Of a DNA stretch of 13,549 bases, positions 1 through 8,370 are shown piece after piece (positions within the stretch are counted from its first letter, which is position 1; each line of letters opens with the position of its first letter). Location: positions 1 to 13,549 of the forward strand of contig JAKLDB010000007.1 of assembly GCA_022703745.1 (NCBI GenBank), in the 5' to 3' direction. The translations under genes and the position numbers were made by a program. The DNA is from Patescibacteria group bacterium (GTDB taxonomy: Bacteria > Patescibacteriota > Kazan-3B-28). A model generated the notes under the pieces. The model searched no databases and was not told the origin of the DNA. It saw only the letters and a list, made by a program, of their open reading frames with translations.

Positions 1-1002
1 CGAGAACTCATCCACGCTCTTCTTGAAAGAGATAGGGAGAACCAGTATCTGCTCTACACCCCCGCCCCTCTGGATTCCCATTGGCTACGCTATCCCAACG
101 TGGAGAACAGGGTACTGCCACCTCGTCGGTTCTGGATAGTAAGAAGTCTTGGTCCTGCGGTTCAAAAAGACCATCTAGATCTATTCTGGTCACCTAGTAA
201 TACTTTGCCTTCCAAGTTGCCTGCTAAATCAATCGCTACCGTACACGACCTGGCGTTTATTCATTTTCCCCAAGCATACGGCTCGGTAAATCGTTTACGC
301 TCTTGGCTTACCATCCGTCGTGCTGTTCGCTTTGCCAGTAAGATAATTGCGGTGAGTGAACAGACAAAAAAAGACCTAACAGGAAAATTCAACTTGCCAG
401 AAGACAAAGTAGTAGTCATTCCCAATGCTTTGCCCGATTCTCCTTCCTCCGTACCCATTCCTTACATTCTTGGGGAATATATTCTGGTGGTTGGCCGAGT
501 TGAAGCGAGAAAGAACCCGATTACTGCGATAAAGGCATTTGCTCTTATTGCTCCTAAATACCCGAAACTCCGTCTTATCTTTGCTGGTGGTCTTGGCTTC
601 CAGTCTGAACAAGCCAAAATACTTGCTCAAAAATTGGGATTAGAAGACCGGATCCAGTTTCTTGGTTTTACTGACAAAAAAGTTTTGGCCAACCTCTATG
701 CCCATGCTCGCATCGTTCTCTTTCCCTCTCTCTACGAAGGCTTTGGTTTGCCAATCCTAGAAGCTTTCTACTATGGCATTCCTGTGGTGGCATCCAATAC
801 CCCTGCTGTGTCCGAAGTAGCAGCTGGTGCTGCTTTACTTGTTCCCTCTACCGATACCGTAGCTATGAGCCATGCCATTAGCCAACTATTAGATGATCCA
901 GAACTGAGAGCGAGTTTGATAGAACGAGGAACTCTACGGTTGCAAAACTATTCTTGGGAAAATTCTGCTGAGAAACTTTTGGGGGTAATAAATTCTATAT
1001 GA
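1..1002 (+). CDS. Glycosyltransferase family 4 (GT-B fold), 5' end truncated by window edge
   Basis: The reading frame is open from base 1, and the first 33 codons (reading RELIHALLERD...NQYLLYTP) look like the usual N-terminal Rossmann part of a GT4 enzyme. The GTG at 100 is therefore not the real start, and the gene begins outside the window. The visible 333 residues include the inter-domain VHDLAF segment, AVSEQTKKDL, then the C-terminal nucleotide-sugar-binding domain with VVGRVEARKNP and the E-x7-E motif EGFGLPILE (fragment codons 246-254), followed by GIPVVASNTPAVSEV. Known for the family: retaining transfer of a sugar from a nucleotide or lipid donor to a growing glycan at the cytoplasmic membrane face. 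The stop overlaps the next start (ATGA at 999-1002), which implies translational coupling with a second GT4 gene. Donor and acceptor cannot be read from the sequence. Confidence 0.93.
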   Translation, partial: RELIHALLERDRENQYLLYTPAPLDSHWLRYPNVENRVLPPRRFWIVRSLGPAVQKDHLDLFWSPSNTLPSKLPAKSIATVHDLAFIHFPQAYGSVNRLRSWLTIRRAVRFASKIIAVSEQTKKDLTGKFNLPEDKVVVIPNALPDSPSSVPIPYILGEYILVVGRVEARKNPITAIKAFALIAPKYPKLRLIFAGGLGFQSEQAKILAQKLGLEDRIQFLGFTDKKVLANLYAHARIVLFPSLYEGFGLPILEAFYYGIPVVASNTPAVSEVAAGAALLVPSTDTVAMSHAISQLLDDPELRASLIERGTLRLQNYSWENSAEKLLGVINSI

Positions 1003-2099
1003 ATCCTAAAATCGCCATAGTCCACGACTTTCTTCAAACTTTCGGTGGTGCCGAACGAGTAACTTTGGCATTGAGCGAACTGTATCCCGAAGCTCCGATC
1101 TACACTCTGACTTACAACAAAAAACTAAACCAATTCTTTGGGAATAAGAAAATAGTTACTTCTTACTTGCAGCCATGGAGTTGGCTTCCTACTAAATTTC
1201 TTTTGCCATTTTATCCCCAGGCAATAGAGAGCTTTAATTTTAATGATTTTGATATCGTAATCTCAAGCAGCCACTCTTTTGCCAAGAATATAATCACCTC
1301 ACCCGATACAACCCACATCTCATACATCCATTCTCCCATGCGTTACGTCTGGGACTATTGGCATAGCTATCTAAAAGACCAAAAGCTCATTTGGCCAGTG
1401 AAACCTCTGGTTGCAAATTTCTTGCACAATCTTCGGATATGGGACCGATTAGGCGTCTCTCGAGTAGATATCTTCATTGCTAACTCTAAATATGTTGCCG
1501 ACCGGATTCGTAAATTCTACCGCCACACATCTCAAGTCATCTATCCTCCTGTAGATACAGACAAGATTCAGTTTTCAAAAGAAAATCAAGGATACTTTGT
1601 TGCCGTTTCTCGTCTAAGCAAATACAAACGGCTAGATTTGGCCGTTGAAGCATGCAACGAACTAAACCTCCCCCTAGTAGTTATCGGTACTGGCGAAATG
1701 GAGAATAAGCTTAGGCAAATGGCTGGTCCTACGGTAAAAATTACTGGCTGGGTTAGTGATGAAGAAAAGATTGACTACATTCGCAACAGTCATGCTCTAA
1801 TCTTCCCCGGAGAAGAAGATTTCGGCATTGTGCCAGTAGAAGCAATGGCTGCTGGAAAACCAATCATTGGCTACCGTAAAGGGGGATTACTGGAAACTGT
1901 AGTTGAAGGTAAAACTGGTCTGTTTTTCGACGAACAAAACACAGACAGTCTCAAAAACACTCTTCGTCTATTCATCTCCAAAGAAAATGAATTCAATCCC
2001 AATGAAATCTCAGACCTCGCCAGAATGTTTAGTCGCCAAAGATTCCAAGATGAAATAAAAGCATTAGTAGACAAGGTTTGGTATGAAAAAAACCGTTGA
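999..2099 (+). CDS. Glycosyltransferase family 4, WbaZ/mannosyltransferase-like
   Basis: 366 aa, complete. The N-terminus KIAIVHDFLQTFGGAERV is the typical acceptor-domain loop of GT4 enzymes, with GGAER contacting the donor phosphate. SYIHSPMRYVWD resembles WbaZ-type O-antigen mannosyltransferases. The C-terminal domain shows AVSRLSKYKRLDLAVEAC, then EDFGIVPVE with the E-x7-E pair at residues 273 and 281, and AGKPIIGYRKGGLLETV. Predicted role: addition of one sugar, possibly mannose, to a surface polysaccharide or lipid-linked oligosaccharide in the cytoplasm. It overlaps the upstream GT4 gene by 4 nt and the downstream GT26 gene by 17 nt, so all three probably share one transcript. The family assignment is firm; the sugar specificity is inference only. 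Confidence 0.93.
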   Translation: MNPKIAIVHDFLQTFGGAERVTLALSELYPEAPIYTLTYNKKLNQFFGNKKIVTSYLQPWSWLPTKFLLPFYPQAIESFNFNDFDIVISSSHSFAKNIITSPDTTHISYIHSPMRYVWDYWHSYLKDQKLIWPVKPLVANFLHNLRIWDRLGVSRVDIFIANSKYVADRIRKFYRHTSQVIYPPVDTDKIQFSKENQGYFVAVSRLSKYKRLDLAVEACNELNLPLVVIGTGEMENKLRQMAGPTVKITGWVSDEEKIDYIRNSHALIFPGEEDFGIVPVEAMAAGKPIIGYRKGGLLETVVEGKTGLFFDEQNTDSLKNTLRLFISKENEFNPNEISDLARMFSRQRFQDEIKALVDKVWYEKNR

Positions 2100-2952
2100 G
2101 ATCCTAGGTGTAAAAATAGATTGCCTGACTTTACCCCAAGCCCTGCAAGATGTGGTGAACCTAATCCGTGGCAGAGGGAACTACTACATTGTCACCCCCA
2201 ATCCCGAAATGGTAGTGCACGCGCAATCACATCCCCAATTCAAAGACATCTTGAACCAAGCAGATCTAAGTCTGGCTGACGGTGTTGGTTTGCAATGGGC
2301 GGCAAAATATCTTTCACTTCCCCTAACCAAAATTCCAGTTCTAAGACAAATCCAAGAATTCTTCCAACTGATTTTTACGTTACCAGCAGTTGTTCTTGCC
2401 CCCAAAACCTTAAATGTTATTCCCGAACGCTTAACTGGTGCAGATATGGTCTGGGAAATTGCCAAACTTGCTAGCGAAAGAGATTACCGCATCTTTCTTC
2501 TAGGTGCTGGTCCTGGTGTCGCACTAAAGGCTGCGCGGGTAATGCAAACACTCTACCCAAAACTCAATGTTGTAGAAGTAATGGTGGGACCACCATATGA
2601 ATCTCAAGATGAGGTTATTCGACGCATTCAACAAACTAACCCCCAGTTTATTTTCCTAGCTCTTCCAGCTGAAGCGCAAATGCACTGGATGCGAGATGAA
2701 CTACCCAAGCTCCAAGATGTTATTGCCATAGGCATTGGAGGTGCACTAGATTTCATTGCTGGTGCTACTGCTATCAATTCTGGCGTAGAAGCATCTCCTG
2801 CCAAAAGAGCCCCTGAATGGATACGCAACAGGGGACTGGAGTGGCTCTGGCGTTACCTCACCCAACCATGGCGTAAGGACAGGATAAAAACCGCCACCAT
2901 CGGCTTTGTCCGTACTGTCCGACACCACAAACTCTCCCGTGCTAAAATATAG
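2083..2952 (+). CDS. WecG/TagA/CpsF family glycosyltransferase (GT26)
   Basis: 289 aa. Family signatures are YYIVTPNPEMVVHAQ, the catalytic-region Asp in SLADGVGLQWAAKY (D66), ERLTGADMVWE, FLLGAGPGVA, and the C-terminal block IGIGGALDFIAG...KRAPEWIRNRGLEWLWRYLTQPWR. Known family members transfer N-acetylmannosaminuronic acid (WecG) or N-acetylmannosamine (TagA) onto an undecaprenyl-linked sugar at the inner membrane face. It is longer than the typical 240-250 aa; part of the excess is a stretch of about 25-30 residues between the D66 block and ERLTG that contains a hydrophobic segment (FFQLIFTLPAVVLA). The ATG at 2083 lies inside the end of the preceding gene, with AAGG a few bases upstream. 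The GT4-GT4-GT26 order suggests an exopolysaccharide or wall-glycan pathway. Confidence 0.93.
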   Translation: MKKTVEILGVKIDCLTLPQALQDVVNLIRGRGNYYIVTPNPEMVVHAQSHPQFKDILNQADLSLADGVGLQWAAKYLSLPLTKIPVLRQIQEFFQLIFTLPAVVLAPKTLNVIPERLTGADMVWEIAKLASERDYRIFLLGAGPGVALKAARVMQTLYPKLNVVEVMVGPPYESQDEVIRRIQQTNPQFIFLALPAEAQMHWMRDELPKLQDVIAIGIGGALDFIAGATAINSGVEASPAKRAPEWIRNRGLEWLWRYLTQPWRKDRIKTATIGFVRTVRHHKLSRAKI

Positions 2953-2954
2953 GT

Positions 2955-4250
2955 ATGGAGGAAAAAGTACGCGTTCGTTTTGCGCCGAGTCCTACGGGAC
3001 CACTACACATCGGGAGTGCGAGAACAGCACTCTTCAATTATCTATATGCCAAGAAGAATGGGGGAGTATTTGCTCTAAGATTTGAAGATACGGATAAAGA
3101 AAGAAGCCAAAAAGTATTCGAAGAGAACATTTTGGCGGGGATAAAATGGCTCCGCCTTGAGGCGGATGAAATTTACTATCAAAGCAAACGCGAAAATTCG
3201 TATCAGTCCGCTTTGAAAAAATTGACCGAGAGGGGACTAATTTACGAATCTGATGGGGGAGTCTATTTCAAAATTCCAGTTGAGAACAAAAAGATTATTG
3301 TTGACGATATTGTTCGCGGAAAAGTCGAATTCGATTCAAAAGACTTTGACGATCTAGTCTTATTCAAAAAAGATGGCACCCCCACTTTCCACTTTGCAAA
3401 TGTAGTGGACGATATCGAAATGAAAATAACTCATGTTATCCGGGGAGAAGATCATCTGAGTAACACGCCTAAACATATTTTGTTATACGAAGCGTTAGAT
3501 GCGACTCCACCGAAGTTCGCGCACATTTCTCTTATCCTAAATCCAGACCGCTCCAAGATGAGCAAAAGAAGCGGAGATGTCGATCTAGATGAATATATCC
3601 GCGCCGGATACCTTCCCGAAGCGCTAATCAACTTTCTGGTACAGCTCGGTTGGTCTGACCCTGAATCTAGAGAGTTCTTGACTATGAGTGAAATCATTCA
3701 ATCCTTTGATCTCTCTCGTGTTCAGAAAGGAGGTGCAGTATTCGACATCAAACATCTCAACCACCTAAACCACCACTACCTAATGCAAAAGTCTCTAGAT
3801 GAATACATGCAACTTGCCGAACCCTTCATCAAGCAATTTGCAGGGGATAAGGCTCTACTTGAGTCGGCGATAAAACTCATCCAAGACCGTGCTCAAATAC
3901 TATCCGACATTCCAGAACTAATTTCATACTTCTTCACCCAACCAGAATACGACACTCCCCTACTGATTTTCAAAAAATCTAGTCCCGAGCAAACCTCAAA
4001 AGGTCTCTCTGTCGCCCTGAAAGTACTGGAGAAGGTATCTCCAAAAGATTGGACTAAAGAAAAACTACAATCCATCCTAGACGAGGCGATATCCTCCGAA
4101 AGTCTTCTCCCTGGGGACTTGTTCTGGCCAATACGGGTGGCTCTGAGCGGACAAGAGGGAAGTCCTAGCCCAGTAGAACTGCTAGAAGCTTTTGGCAAAG
4201 AAGAATCCATTTCCAGGATAAAAATAGCAATAAATAAACTGGGGGTCTGA
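2955..4250 (+). CDS. gltX: Glutamyl-tRNA synthetase (class I)
   Basis: 431 aa, somewhat shorter than the 465-500 aa of most bacterial GluRS. The N-terminus RVRFAPSPTGPLHIGSARTALFN holds the HIGH-type motif (HIGS, residues 18-21). ALRFEDTDKERS, THVIRGEDHLSNTPKHILLYEAL and the KMSKR motif (residues 201-205) complete the class I Glx core, and the C-terminal half is the helical anticodon-binding region. It charges tRNA-Glu with glutamate and, in organisms lacking GlnRS, also misacylates tRNA-Gln for later amidation by GatCAB. Both tRNA-Gln and tRNA-Glu genes lie in this window. It is too long to be the short paralogue GluQ-RS, which lacks the anticodon-binding domain. The start lies 2 nt after the previous stop with no Shine-Dalgarno; a TAAAAT box at 2943-2948 places a possible transcription start at the ATG. 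Confidence 0.96.
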   Translation: MEEKVRVRFAPSPTGPLHIGSARTALFNYLYAKKNGGVFALRFEDTDKERSQKVFEENILAGIKWLRLEADEIYYQSKRENSYQSALKKLTERGLIYESDGGVYFKIPVENKKIIVDDIVRGKVEFDSKDFDDLVLFKKDGTPTFHFANVVDDIEMKITHVIRGEDHLSNTPKHILLYEALDATPPKFAHISLILNPDRSKMSKRSGDVDLDEYIRAGYLPEALINFLVQLGWSDPESREFLTMSEIIQSFDLSRVQKGGAVFDIKHLNHLNHHYLMQKSLDEYMQLAEPFIKQFAGDKALLESAIKLIQDRAQILSDIPELISYFFTQPEYDTPLLIFKKSSPEQTSKGLSVALKVLEKVSPKDWTKEKLQSILDEAISSESLLPGDLFWPIRVALSGQEGSPSPVELLEAFGKEESISRIKIAINKLGV

Positions 4251-4251
4251 A

Positions 4252-5385
4252 ATGAAGAGAACCAAAACTACACTTAGTGTATTCGAGATCATAGCAGACA
4301 GCTCTCTTACTGGTGCTCCACGTCACTTGCTGACGTTGCTTGGTGGAATCAATCGCCACAAGTTCGTTGTCAGTGTCATCTGTCCCCCAGGCCCTTTAGT
4401 GAATGAGATAAAGAAGCTTAAGTTCCCTGTCTTCCAGGTCCCAATGGGCGGACGGGCAGATACTAATGCCATAAATGCTGTTGCCAGACTCCTCAAGAAA
4501 TATGATCCAGATATCATTCACACTCATGGGCAAAGAGCAGGACTTATTGGGAGAATGGCAGCCAGGACTTTACCAATTAAAAAAGTCCACACCGAACACA
4601 CTTACACGCAGGAATTTAGATTAGGAAACCCACTTCTTTACTGGAGCCATCTTCGAGCTATGCGAGTACTAGATCGCTGGACAGATAAAGTTATTGCCGT
4701 AAGCAACGCAGTTAAGAAATTTATGATCGAAGCAAAAATAGCCAAGCCGGATAAAATCGTAATGATCTACAACGGCATCAATCCCAAAGAAGCCAAGATC
4801 ACAGAAAGTGAAGTAGAAAACTTCCGCCAAAAATTCAATCTCAGCAAATCAGATATCATTATCGGCACGGTTGGTTCCTTCAACCAAGCCAAAGATACCA
4901 ACACTCTTATCCATGCCTTCTCTCGCATTGTTGCTCGTTGGCCAAAAGCCAAACTAGTTCTCATTGGCTCAGGTCCCCTTAAAAGAGAATTAACTAATCT
5001 AATAAAGAAACTGAAACTAGAAGACAGAGTTGTCTTCACCGGTACAGTCGAAAACATCCTACCAGCAATGAAGTCCTTCAGCGTATTTGTTCTCCCTTCG
5101 CTCTCTGAAGCATTCGGTATTACCTTGCTAGAAGCAATGCGTGCCGAAGTTCCCATTGTTGCCAGCAAAGTGGGAGGTATTCCGGAAATAATAACCAATA
5201 AACTCAATGGTATTCTAGTCGAACCACGTCAACCCAAGAAACTTGCTGCCGCTATTCTAAACCTAATCAACGACAAAAAGCTCCAGCGCAAACTAATCGG
5301 CAACTATTCCTCTACTCTCAAGAAGTTCACCGCAGAAGAAATGGTGGAAAGTACAGAGGATGTATATACCAGCTTAATCAAATAA
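4252..5385 (+). CDS. Glycosyltransferase family 4
   Basis: 377 aa, complete. Domain order is a GT4 N-terminal Rossmann domain (EIIADSSLTGAPRHLLTLL, then DIIHTHGQRAGLIGRMAAR and KKVHTEHTY), a linker with VIAVSNAVKKFMI, and the C-terminal GT1-type domain (GTVGSFNQAKDTNTLIHAF, VLIGSGPLKREL, FVLPSLSEAFGITLLEAM). The E-x7-E pair is E286/E294, followed by VPIVASKVGGIPEII. Predicted role: retaining glycosyl transfer in the same surface-glycan pathway as the GT genes before gltX. The start is 1 nt after the gltX stop, so co-transcription and coupling are likely. The substrate cannot be told from the sequence. Confidence 0.93.
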   Translation: MKRTKTTLSVFEIIADSSLTGAPRHLLTLLGGINRHKFVVSVICPPGPLVNEIKKLKFPVFQVPMGGRADTNAINAVARLLKKYDPDIIHTHGQRAGLIGRMAARTLPIKKVHTEHTYTQEFRLGNPLLYWSHLRAMRVLDRWTDKVIAVSNAVKKFMIEAKIAKPDKIVMIYNGINPKEAKITESEVENFRQKFNLSKSDIIIGTVGSFNQAKDTNTLIHAFSRIVARWPKAKLVLIGSGPLKRELTNLIKKLKLEDRVVFTGTVENILPAMKSFSVFVLPSLSEAFGITLLEAMRAEVPIVASKVGGIPEIITNKLNGILVEPRQPKKLAAAILNLINDKKLQRKLIGNYSSTLKKFTAEEMVESTEDVYTSLIK

Positions 5386-5389
5386 TAGA

Positions 5390-5689
5390 ATGCAACTAAT
5401 TAGTCTTAGCTTCCTTCAAGCCATCGGTGCCAGTGTCGTTCTCGGACTCTGGACACTATTCATGACCAACCTAAACCACTTTGTGGACACTACCAGCAAA
5501 CCAGATATGCCTGGATTCATCCTTATCCCAGTTGCTTTTGTAATTGCTGCCACCTTGTCTGCTGGTGCAGTCCTTGGGTATCCCATATATCTTGCCCTGC
5601 AGAAACACTGGGAAAAAGCAGTCTCTCTGGTTGGACTTACCGTTCTCTGGCTAATGGTTTTTGTCACAATCTTGATATTTGTCTATTAG
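5390..5689 (+). CDS. Small hypothetical membrane protein (3 predicted helices)
   Basis: 99 aa and not recognised as a named family. Three hydrophobic stretches are visible at about residues 8-27, 42-66 and 78-98, joined by short polar loops (NLNHFVDTTSKPDMP and QKHWEK). It is therefore probably an integral cytoplasmic-membrane protein with no soluble domain. It starts 4 nt after the stop of the GT4 gene and has no clear Shine-Dalgarno, which points to translational coupling. Its last codons overlap the -35 element of the tRNA-Gln promoter. The function is unknown. A role in glycan export or lipid-carrier handling could be imagined from the operon, but nothing in the protein itself shows this. 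Confidence 0.8.
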   Translation: MQLISLSFLQAIGASVVLGLWTLFMTNLNHFVDTTSKPDMPGFILIPVAFVIAATLSAGAVLGYPIYLALQKHWEKAVSLVGLTVLWLMVFVTILIFVY

Positions 5690-5701
5690 CTCGTCTATAC
5701 T
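5672..5701 (+). promoter_or_regulatory. Sigma70-type promoter of tRNA-Gln
   Basis: TTGATA (5672-5677), 18-nt spacer, TATACT (5696-5701). The predicted transcription start, near 5708, is 5 nt upstream of the tRNA. The discriminator is GC-rich, and CTCGCGAG at 5700-5707 is a perfect palindrome. GC-rich discriminators are a known feature of stringently controlled stable-RNA promoters; whether that applies here is inference. Confidence 0.7.
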
Positions 5702-5712
5702 CGCGAGCGTAT

Positions 5713-5786
5713 TGGGACGTAGCCAAGTGGTAAGGCAACGGGTTCTGGTCCCGTGATCGAAGGTTCGACCCCTTCCGTCCCAGCCA
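5713..5786 (+). tRNA. tRNA-Gln (anticodon CUG)
   Basis: A full cloverleaf is visible: acceptor stem TGGGACG (5713-5719) pairs with CGTCCCA (5776-5782), D arm GCC...GGC, anticodon stem ACGGG/CCCGT around the loop TTCTGGT with anticodon CTG at 5745-5747, T arm with GTTCGA, discriminator G5783 and encoded CCA (5784-5786). It reads CAG codons. The first pair is U1-A72, which is typical of bacterial tRNA-Gln and is a known GatCAB identity element. A tRNA-Gln reading CAA, if present, is not in this window. Confidence 0.97.
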
Positions 5787-5862
5787 GTTAGTATATGCAT
5801 ATACAAGACCACTGTTTATACAGCGGTTCTATACGCACAGTGTGGTAATCTAGGAGAGCAAT
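5787..5862 (+). repeat. Inverted repeats between tRNA-Gln and the GerMN gene
   Basis: Two symmetric elements lie here. GTATATGCATATAC (5791-5804) is a perfect 14-bp palindrome 4 nt after the tRNA CCA. CACTGT (5810-5815) and ACAGTG (5837-5842) form a 6-bp inverted repeat with a 21-nt loop that contains two TATAC copies. No U-tract follows, so neither is a typical intrinsic terminator. They could be an operator or a tRNA 3'-processing hairpin. I see no clear promoter for the next gene, which has an AGGAG Shine-Dalgarno at 5853-5857. Confidence 0.4.
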
Positions 5863-6570
5863 ATGACTACAAAGCAAATCCTAATCGATCTGGTAATTGT
5901 CGCGCTAATCACGCTGGGTGTTTGGTTTCTTGTCAAAACCCCACCTGTCCCAGATGTAATCACCAACTTCTCGGAAGATGGCAACGTAACTCACAACAAT
6001 CCTGGTCAAAAACCAGATGTCTGGTATCTGGTATACGAGAAACCGGGTACCCCAGGAGCTAGTGTCGAACTTCTCTTCGACAAAATACAGGAACCTATCC
6101 TATCTCAAGGAGAAAGAGTCCATGTCGAAGGTGTTCTTACCGGAAATGTTGTTTCGGTTGTAAATCTTATTCCAAAACAGCGGATAAAGCTCTACTACTA
6201 CAATCCTGCCCTAGACCAGGGACCAGGTGGTCCCCAGTGTAGTCGGAATGGATTAGTTGCAATCGAAAGAGATATCCCAAAGACTCAGACCCCCTTAAAA
6301 GACACCATAGAACTTCTTCTTCAGGGAGCACTTACTGAAATAGAAAGAGCACAGGGGATTACTACGGAATTTCCTCTTTCAGGAGTATCCCTAAAAAGTG
6401 CATCTATTACCAATGGTATTGCTACACTTACTTTTAACGATCCGGAAAACAAGACGGGTGGAGGATCTTGTCGAGTAAGTATTCTCTGGGCCCAAATAGA
6501 GGCAACTGCGAAACAATTCCCCAGTATTACTAGTGTTCGCTTTATGCCCGAAGAGCTTTTCCAGCCCTAA
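5863..6570 (+). CDS. Membrane-anchored GerMN-domain protein
   Basis: 235 aa. An uncleaved N-terminal membrane helix spans roughly residues 5-24 (ILIDLVIVALITLGVWFLV), placing the rest outside the cytoplasm. Residues 108-230 look like a GerMN domain: IKLYYYNPALD, VAIERDIPKTQTPLKDTIELLLQGAL, SASITNGIATLTFND, and SILWAQIEATAKQFPSITSVRFMP. GerMN domains occur in spore germination protein GerM, in actinobacterial LpqB and in many lipoproteins of non-sporulating bacteria, where they are thought to bind envelope polymers. The segment before it (about residues 28-105) is a beta-rich region I do not recognise. The start is supported by AGGAG 5 nt upstream. It sits beside the DUF2207 gene, and the pair may act together at the envelope. 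Confidence 0.82.
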   Translation: MTTKQILIDLVIVALITLGVWFLVKTPPVPDVITNFSEDGNVTHNNPGQKPDVWYLVYEKPGTPGASVELLFDKIQEPILSQGERVHVEGVLTGNVVSVVNLIPKQRIKLYYYNPALDQGPGGPQCSRNGLVAIERDIPKTQTPLKDTIELLLQGALTEIERAQGITTEFPLSGVSLKSASITNGIATLTFNDPENKTGGGSCRVSILWAQIEATAKQFPSITSVRFMPEELFQP

Positions 6571-6580
6571 TAAGAATCCT

Positions 6581-8365
6581 ATGGCAAGAACTATGTCGTG
6601 CTATTTGCCAAGATATAGAGCAATGCGTGTTCTAGGATATTTGATTCTGGCTGTTTTGACCGTAGCAACATTCCCGACTGCCTTATCCGCATTTACTCCA
6701 GACACCGATTGCGTAATAGCCGATTTTGATTCCCAAATTTATCTCAACGCCGACTCCTCCGCAAAAATAAACGAAACCTTGCGAGTCGATTGTGGTACTT
6801 TGCCAAACAAGCACGGTATCTTTCGCATACTACCAACCAAACTATATCGTCCCACTCAAGTTTGGCCTTACACTCCAATAAAACTAATTTCTATCACTAA
6901 CGAAACAGGGAAGCCGTACAATTTCGAAACAATTACCGACCGATTCAATCACACTATCACTTGGAAAATAGGAGATGCCAACACTACCATTACAGGAATC
7001 AATATTTATCAAATTTCCTATCAGATTAAAAATGTTGTTGTTCCCTCAGACAATGGTAATGCCCTTTATCTAAACCTAAATGGAAACTTTTGGGAACTCC
7101 CGACTAATAGTTTTACATCAACAATTCATCTTCCTGATGGCATCAATCAAGCCAATACTCAAATCCAGCTATACGCAGGTGAATTCGGAGTGACCGCAGA
7201 TGAGTTTGCCAAATTCAAATGGAACGAAGATGGCAAAAGTTTTCAGGTGACGGCAAAGGATTTACCACCCAGTATTGGTATCACCACTTGGGCAGAATTT
7301 CCGAACGGATTAGTGAAACTGTATCAACCAAGTCTGTGGGATAAATATGGCGTCTATCTTTGGCTTCTGTTGCCCTTGTACGCTCTGTGGCTAGGGTTTA
7401 GGGAGTGGAGACGGCATGGACAAGATCCGCGTCTTAGAGGCCCTATTGTGGTTGAATATGACCCACCCAAAGACTTGCTCCCGCTAGAAGGGGGATTGCT
7501 GATGAATTACGGGGGAATTAAGCCAATATTTGTCAGCGCGACCATTATCGATTTGGCAGTTCGTGGATATCTAAAAATAGAAGAAATAAAATCAACAGGA
7601 TTTTTAATGGGACAAGATTGGCAGATTACTTTACTGAAAGATAATTTCACAGAGCTAAAACCATTTGAAGTTAGATTATTAGAAGCTCTGTTGGGGAACA
7701 ATCCCGCAGTTGGTGCTTCCACTAAACTTTCCGACCAAAAAGATACTTTCTACACCAAAATGACAGGAATCCGAAATAGCGCATATGAAAAGATAAAACC
7801 ATTTTTTGATAGCGACGGCGCTGGTTGGCAAATTACTTTTATTGGCCTCGGTTCCGCGCTGATATTCGCTAGTGTGCCGATTGGAATAACACTAATGAAC
7901 TGGACGATACTTGCCGCACTAATGTCGTCAGGGATAATCTTGATTATTTTTGGTATTCTGATGTCCAAACGCAGCAAACTTGGTTCCGAAACACTTTATC
8001 AACTAAAAGGTTTCCAACTATACATGAAACAAGCGGAAACTTATCGAATGCGCTTTTATGAAAAAGAAAATATCTTTGAAAAATATCTGCCCTATGCAAT
8101 CGTGTTTGGCTTGACTCACATTTGGGCGAAAGCATTTGCCAAGATTTACGAAGAAAAATATCACACTAGCTACATTCCAATTTGGTATATCGCAACAGCA
8201 GGAAGTAATTTCTCCATAGATAGTTTCGCAACCCACTTAAGCTCCCTATCTTCCAACATGGCTTCTACTCTAGCGAGTAGTCCTAGAAGCTCTAGCGGTG
8301 GTTCTGGCGGCGGCGGTGGATTTTCTGGTGGGGGAGCTGGTGGTGGCGGTGGCGGCAGCTGGTAA
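6581..8365 (+). CDS. DUF2207 family membrane protein with Gly-rich C-terminus
   Basis: 594 aa from ATG 6581. The sequence has a signal peptide ending near ALSA, then an extracytoplasmic DUF2207-type beta domain (DFDSQIYLNADSSAKINETLRVDC, KHGIFRILP, TWKIGDANTTITG, YQISYQIKNVV). A membrane helix (YGVYLWLLLPLYALWLGF) precedes the DPRLRGPIVVEYDPP segment and a cytoplasmic region (SATIIDLAVRGYLKIEE). Two more helices follow (about nt 7834-7970), then GFQLYMKQAETYRMRF and PYAIVFGLTHIWAKAFAKIYEE. It ends in SGGGGGFSGGGAGGGGGGSW, the tail typical of DUF2207/TPM-type proteins. The role is unknown; envelope quality control has been suggested for relatives. An in-frame GTG at 6533 overlaps the previous gene and is unlikely. 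ATG 6623, which gives a compact 23-residue signal peptide, is a good alternative start. Confidence 0.88.
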   Translation: MARTMSCYLPRYRAMRVLGYLILAVLTVATFPTALSAFTPDTDCVIADFDSQIYLNADSSAKINETLRVDCGTLPNKHGIFRILPTKLYRPTQVWPYTPIKLISITNETGKPYNFETITDRFNHTITWKIGDANTTITGINIYQISYQIKNVVVPSDNGNALYLNLNGNFWELPTNSFTSTIHLPDGINQANTQIQLYAGEFGVTADEFAKFKWNEDGKSFQVTAKDLPPSIGITTWAEFPNGLVKLYQPSLWDKYGVYLWLLLPLYALWLGFREWRRHGQDPRLRGPIVVEYDPPKDLLPLEGGLLMNYGGIKPIFVSATIIDLAVRGYLKIEEIKSTGFLMGQDWQITLLKDNFTELKPFEVRLLEALLGNNPAVGASTKLSDQKDTFYTKMTGIRNSAYEKIKPFFDSDGAGWQITFIGLGSALIFASVPIGITLMNWTILAALMSSGIILIIFGILMSKRSKLGSETLYQLKGFQLYMKQAETYRMRFYEKENIFEKYLPYAIVFGLTHIWAKAFAKIYEEKYHTSYIPIWYIATAGSNFSIDSFATHLSSLSSNMASTLASSPRSSSGGSGGGGGFSGGGAGGGGGGSW

Positions 8366-8370
8366 AAAGG

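Noticed and set aside
100..102. GTG as the start of the first glycosyltransferase
   Set aside because: The frame is open to base 1 and the upstream residues fit the GT4 N-terminal domain.
4767..5207. 146-codon minus-strand ORF
   Set aside because: It is a shadow of the GT4 gene on the + strand, which has full domain motifs; the minus product resembles no family.
6533..6580. GTG start of the DUF2207 gene inside the GerMN gene
   Set aside because: It would add residues before the signal peptide that are encoded by the overlapping gene; ATG 6581 or 6623 gives a sensible signal peptide.
8296..8365. GGTGGCGG-like tandem DNA repeat
   Set aside because: It is explained by Gly codons of the conserved DUF2207 C-terminal tail.
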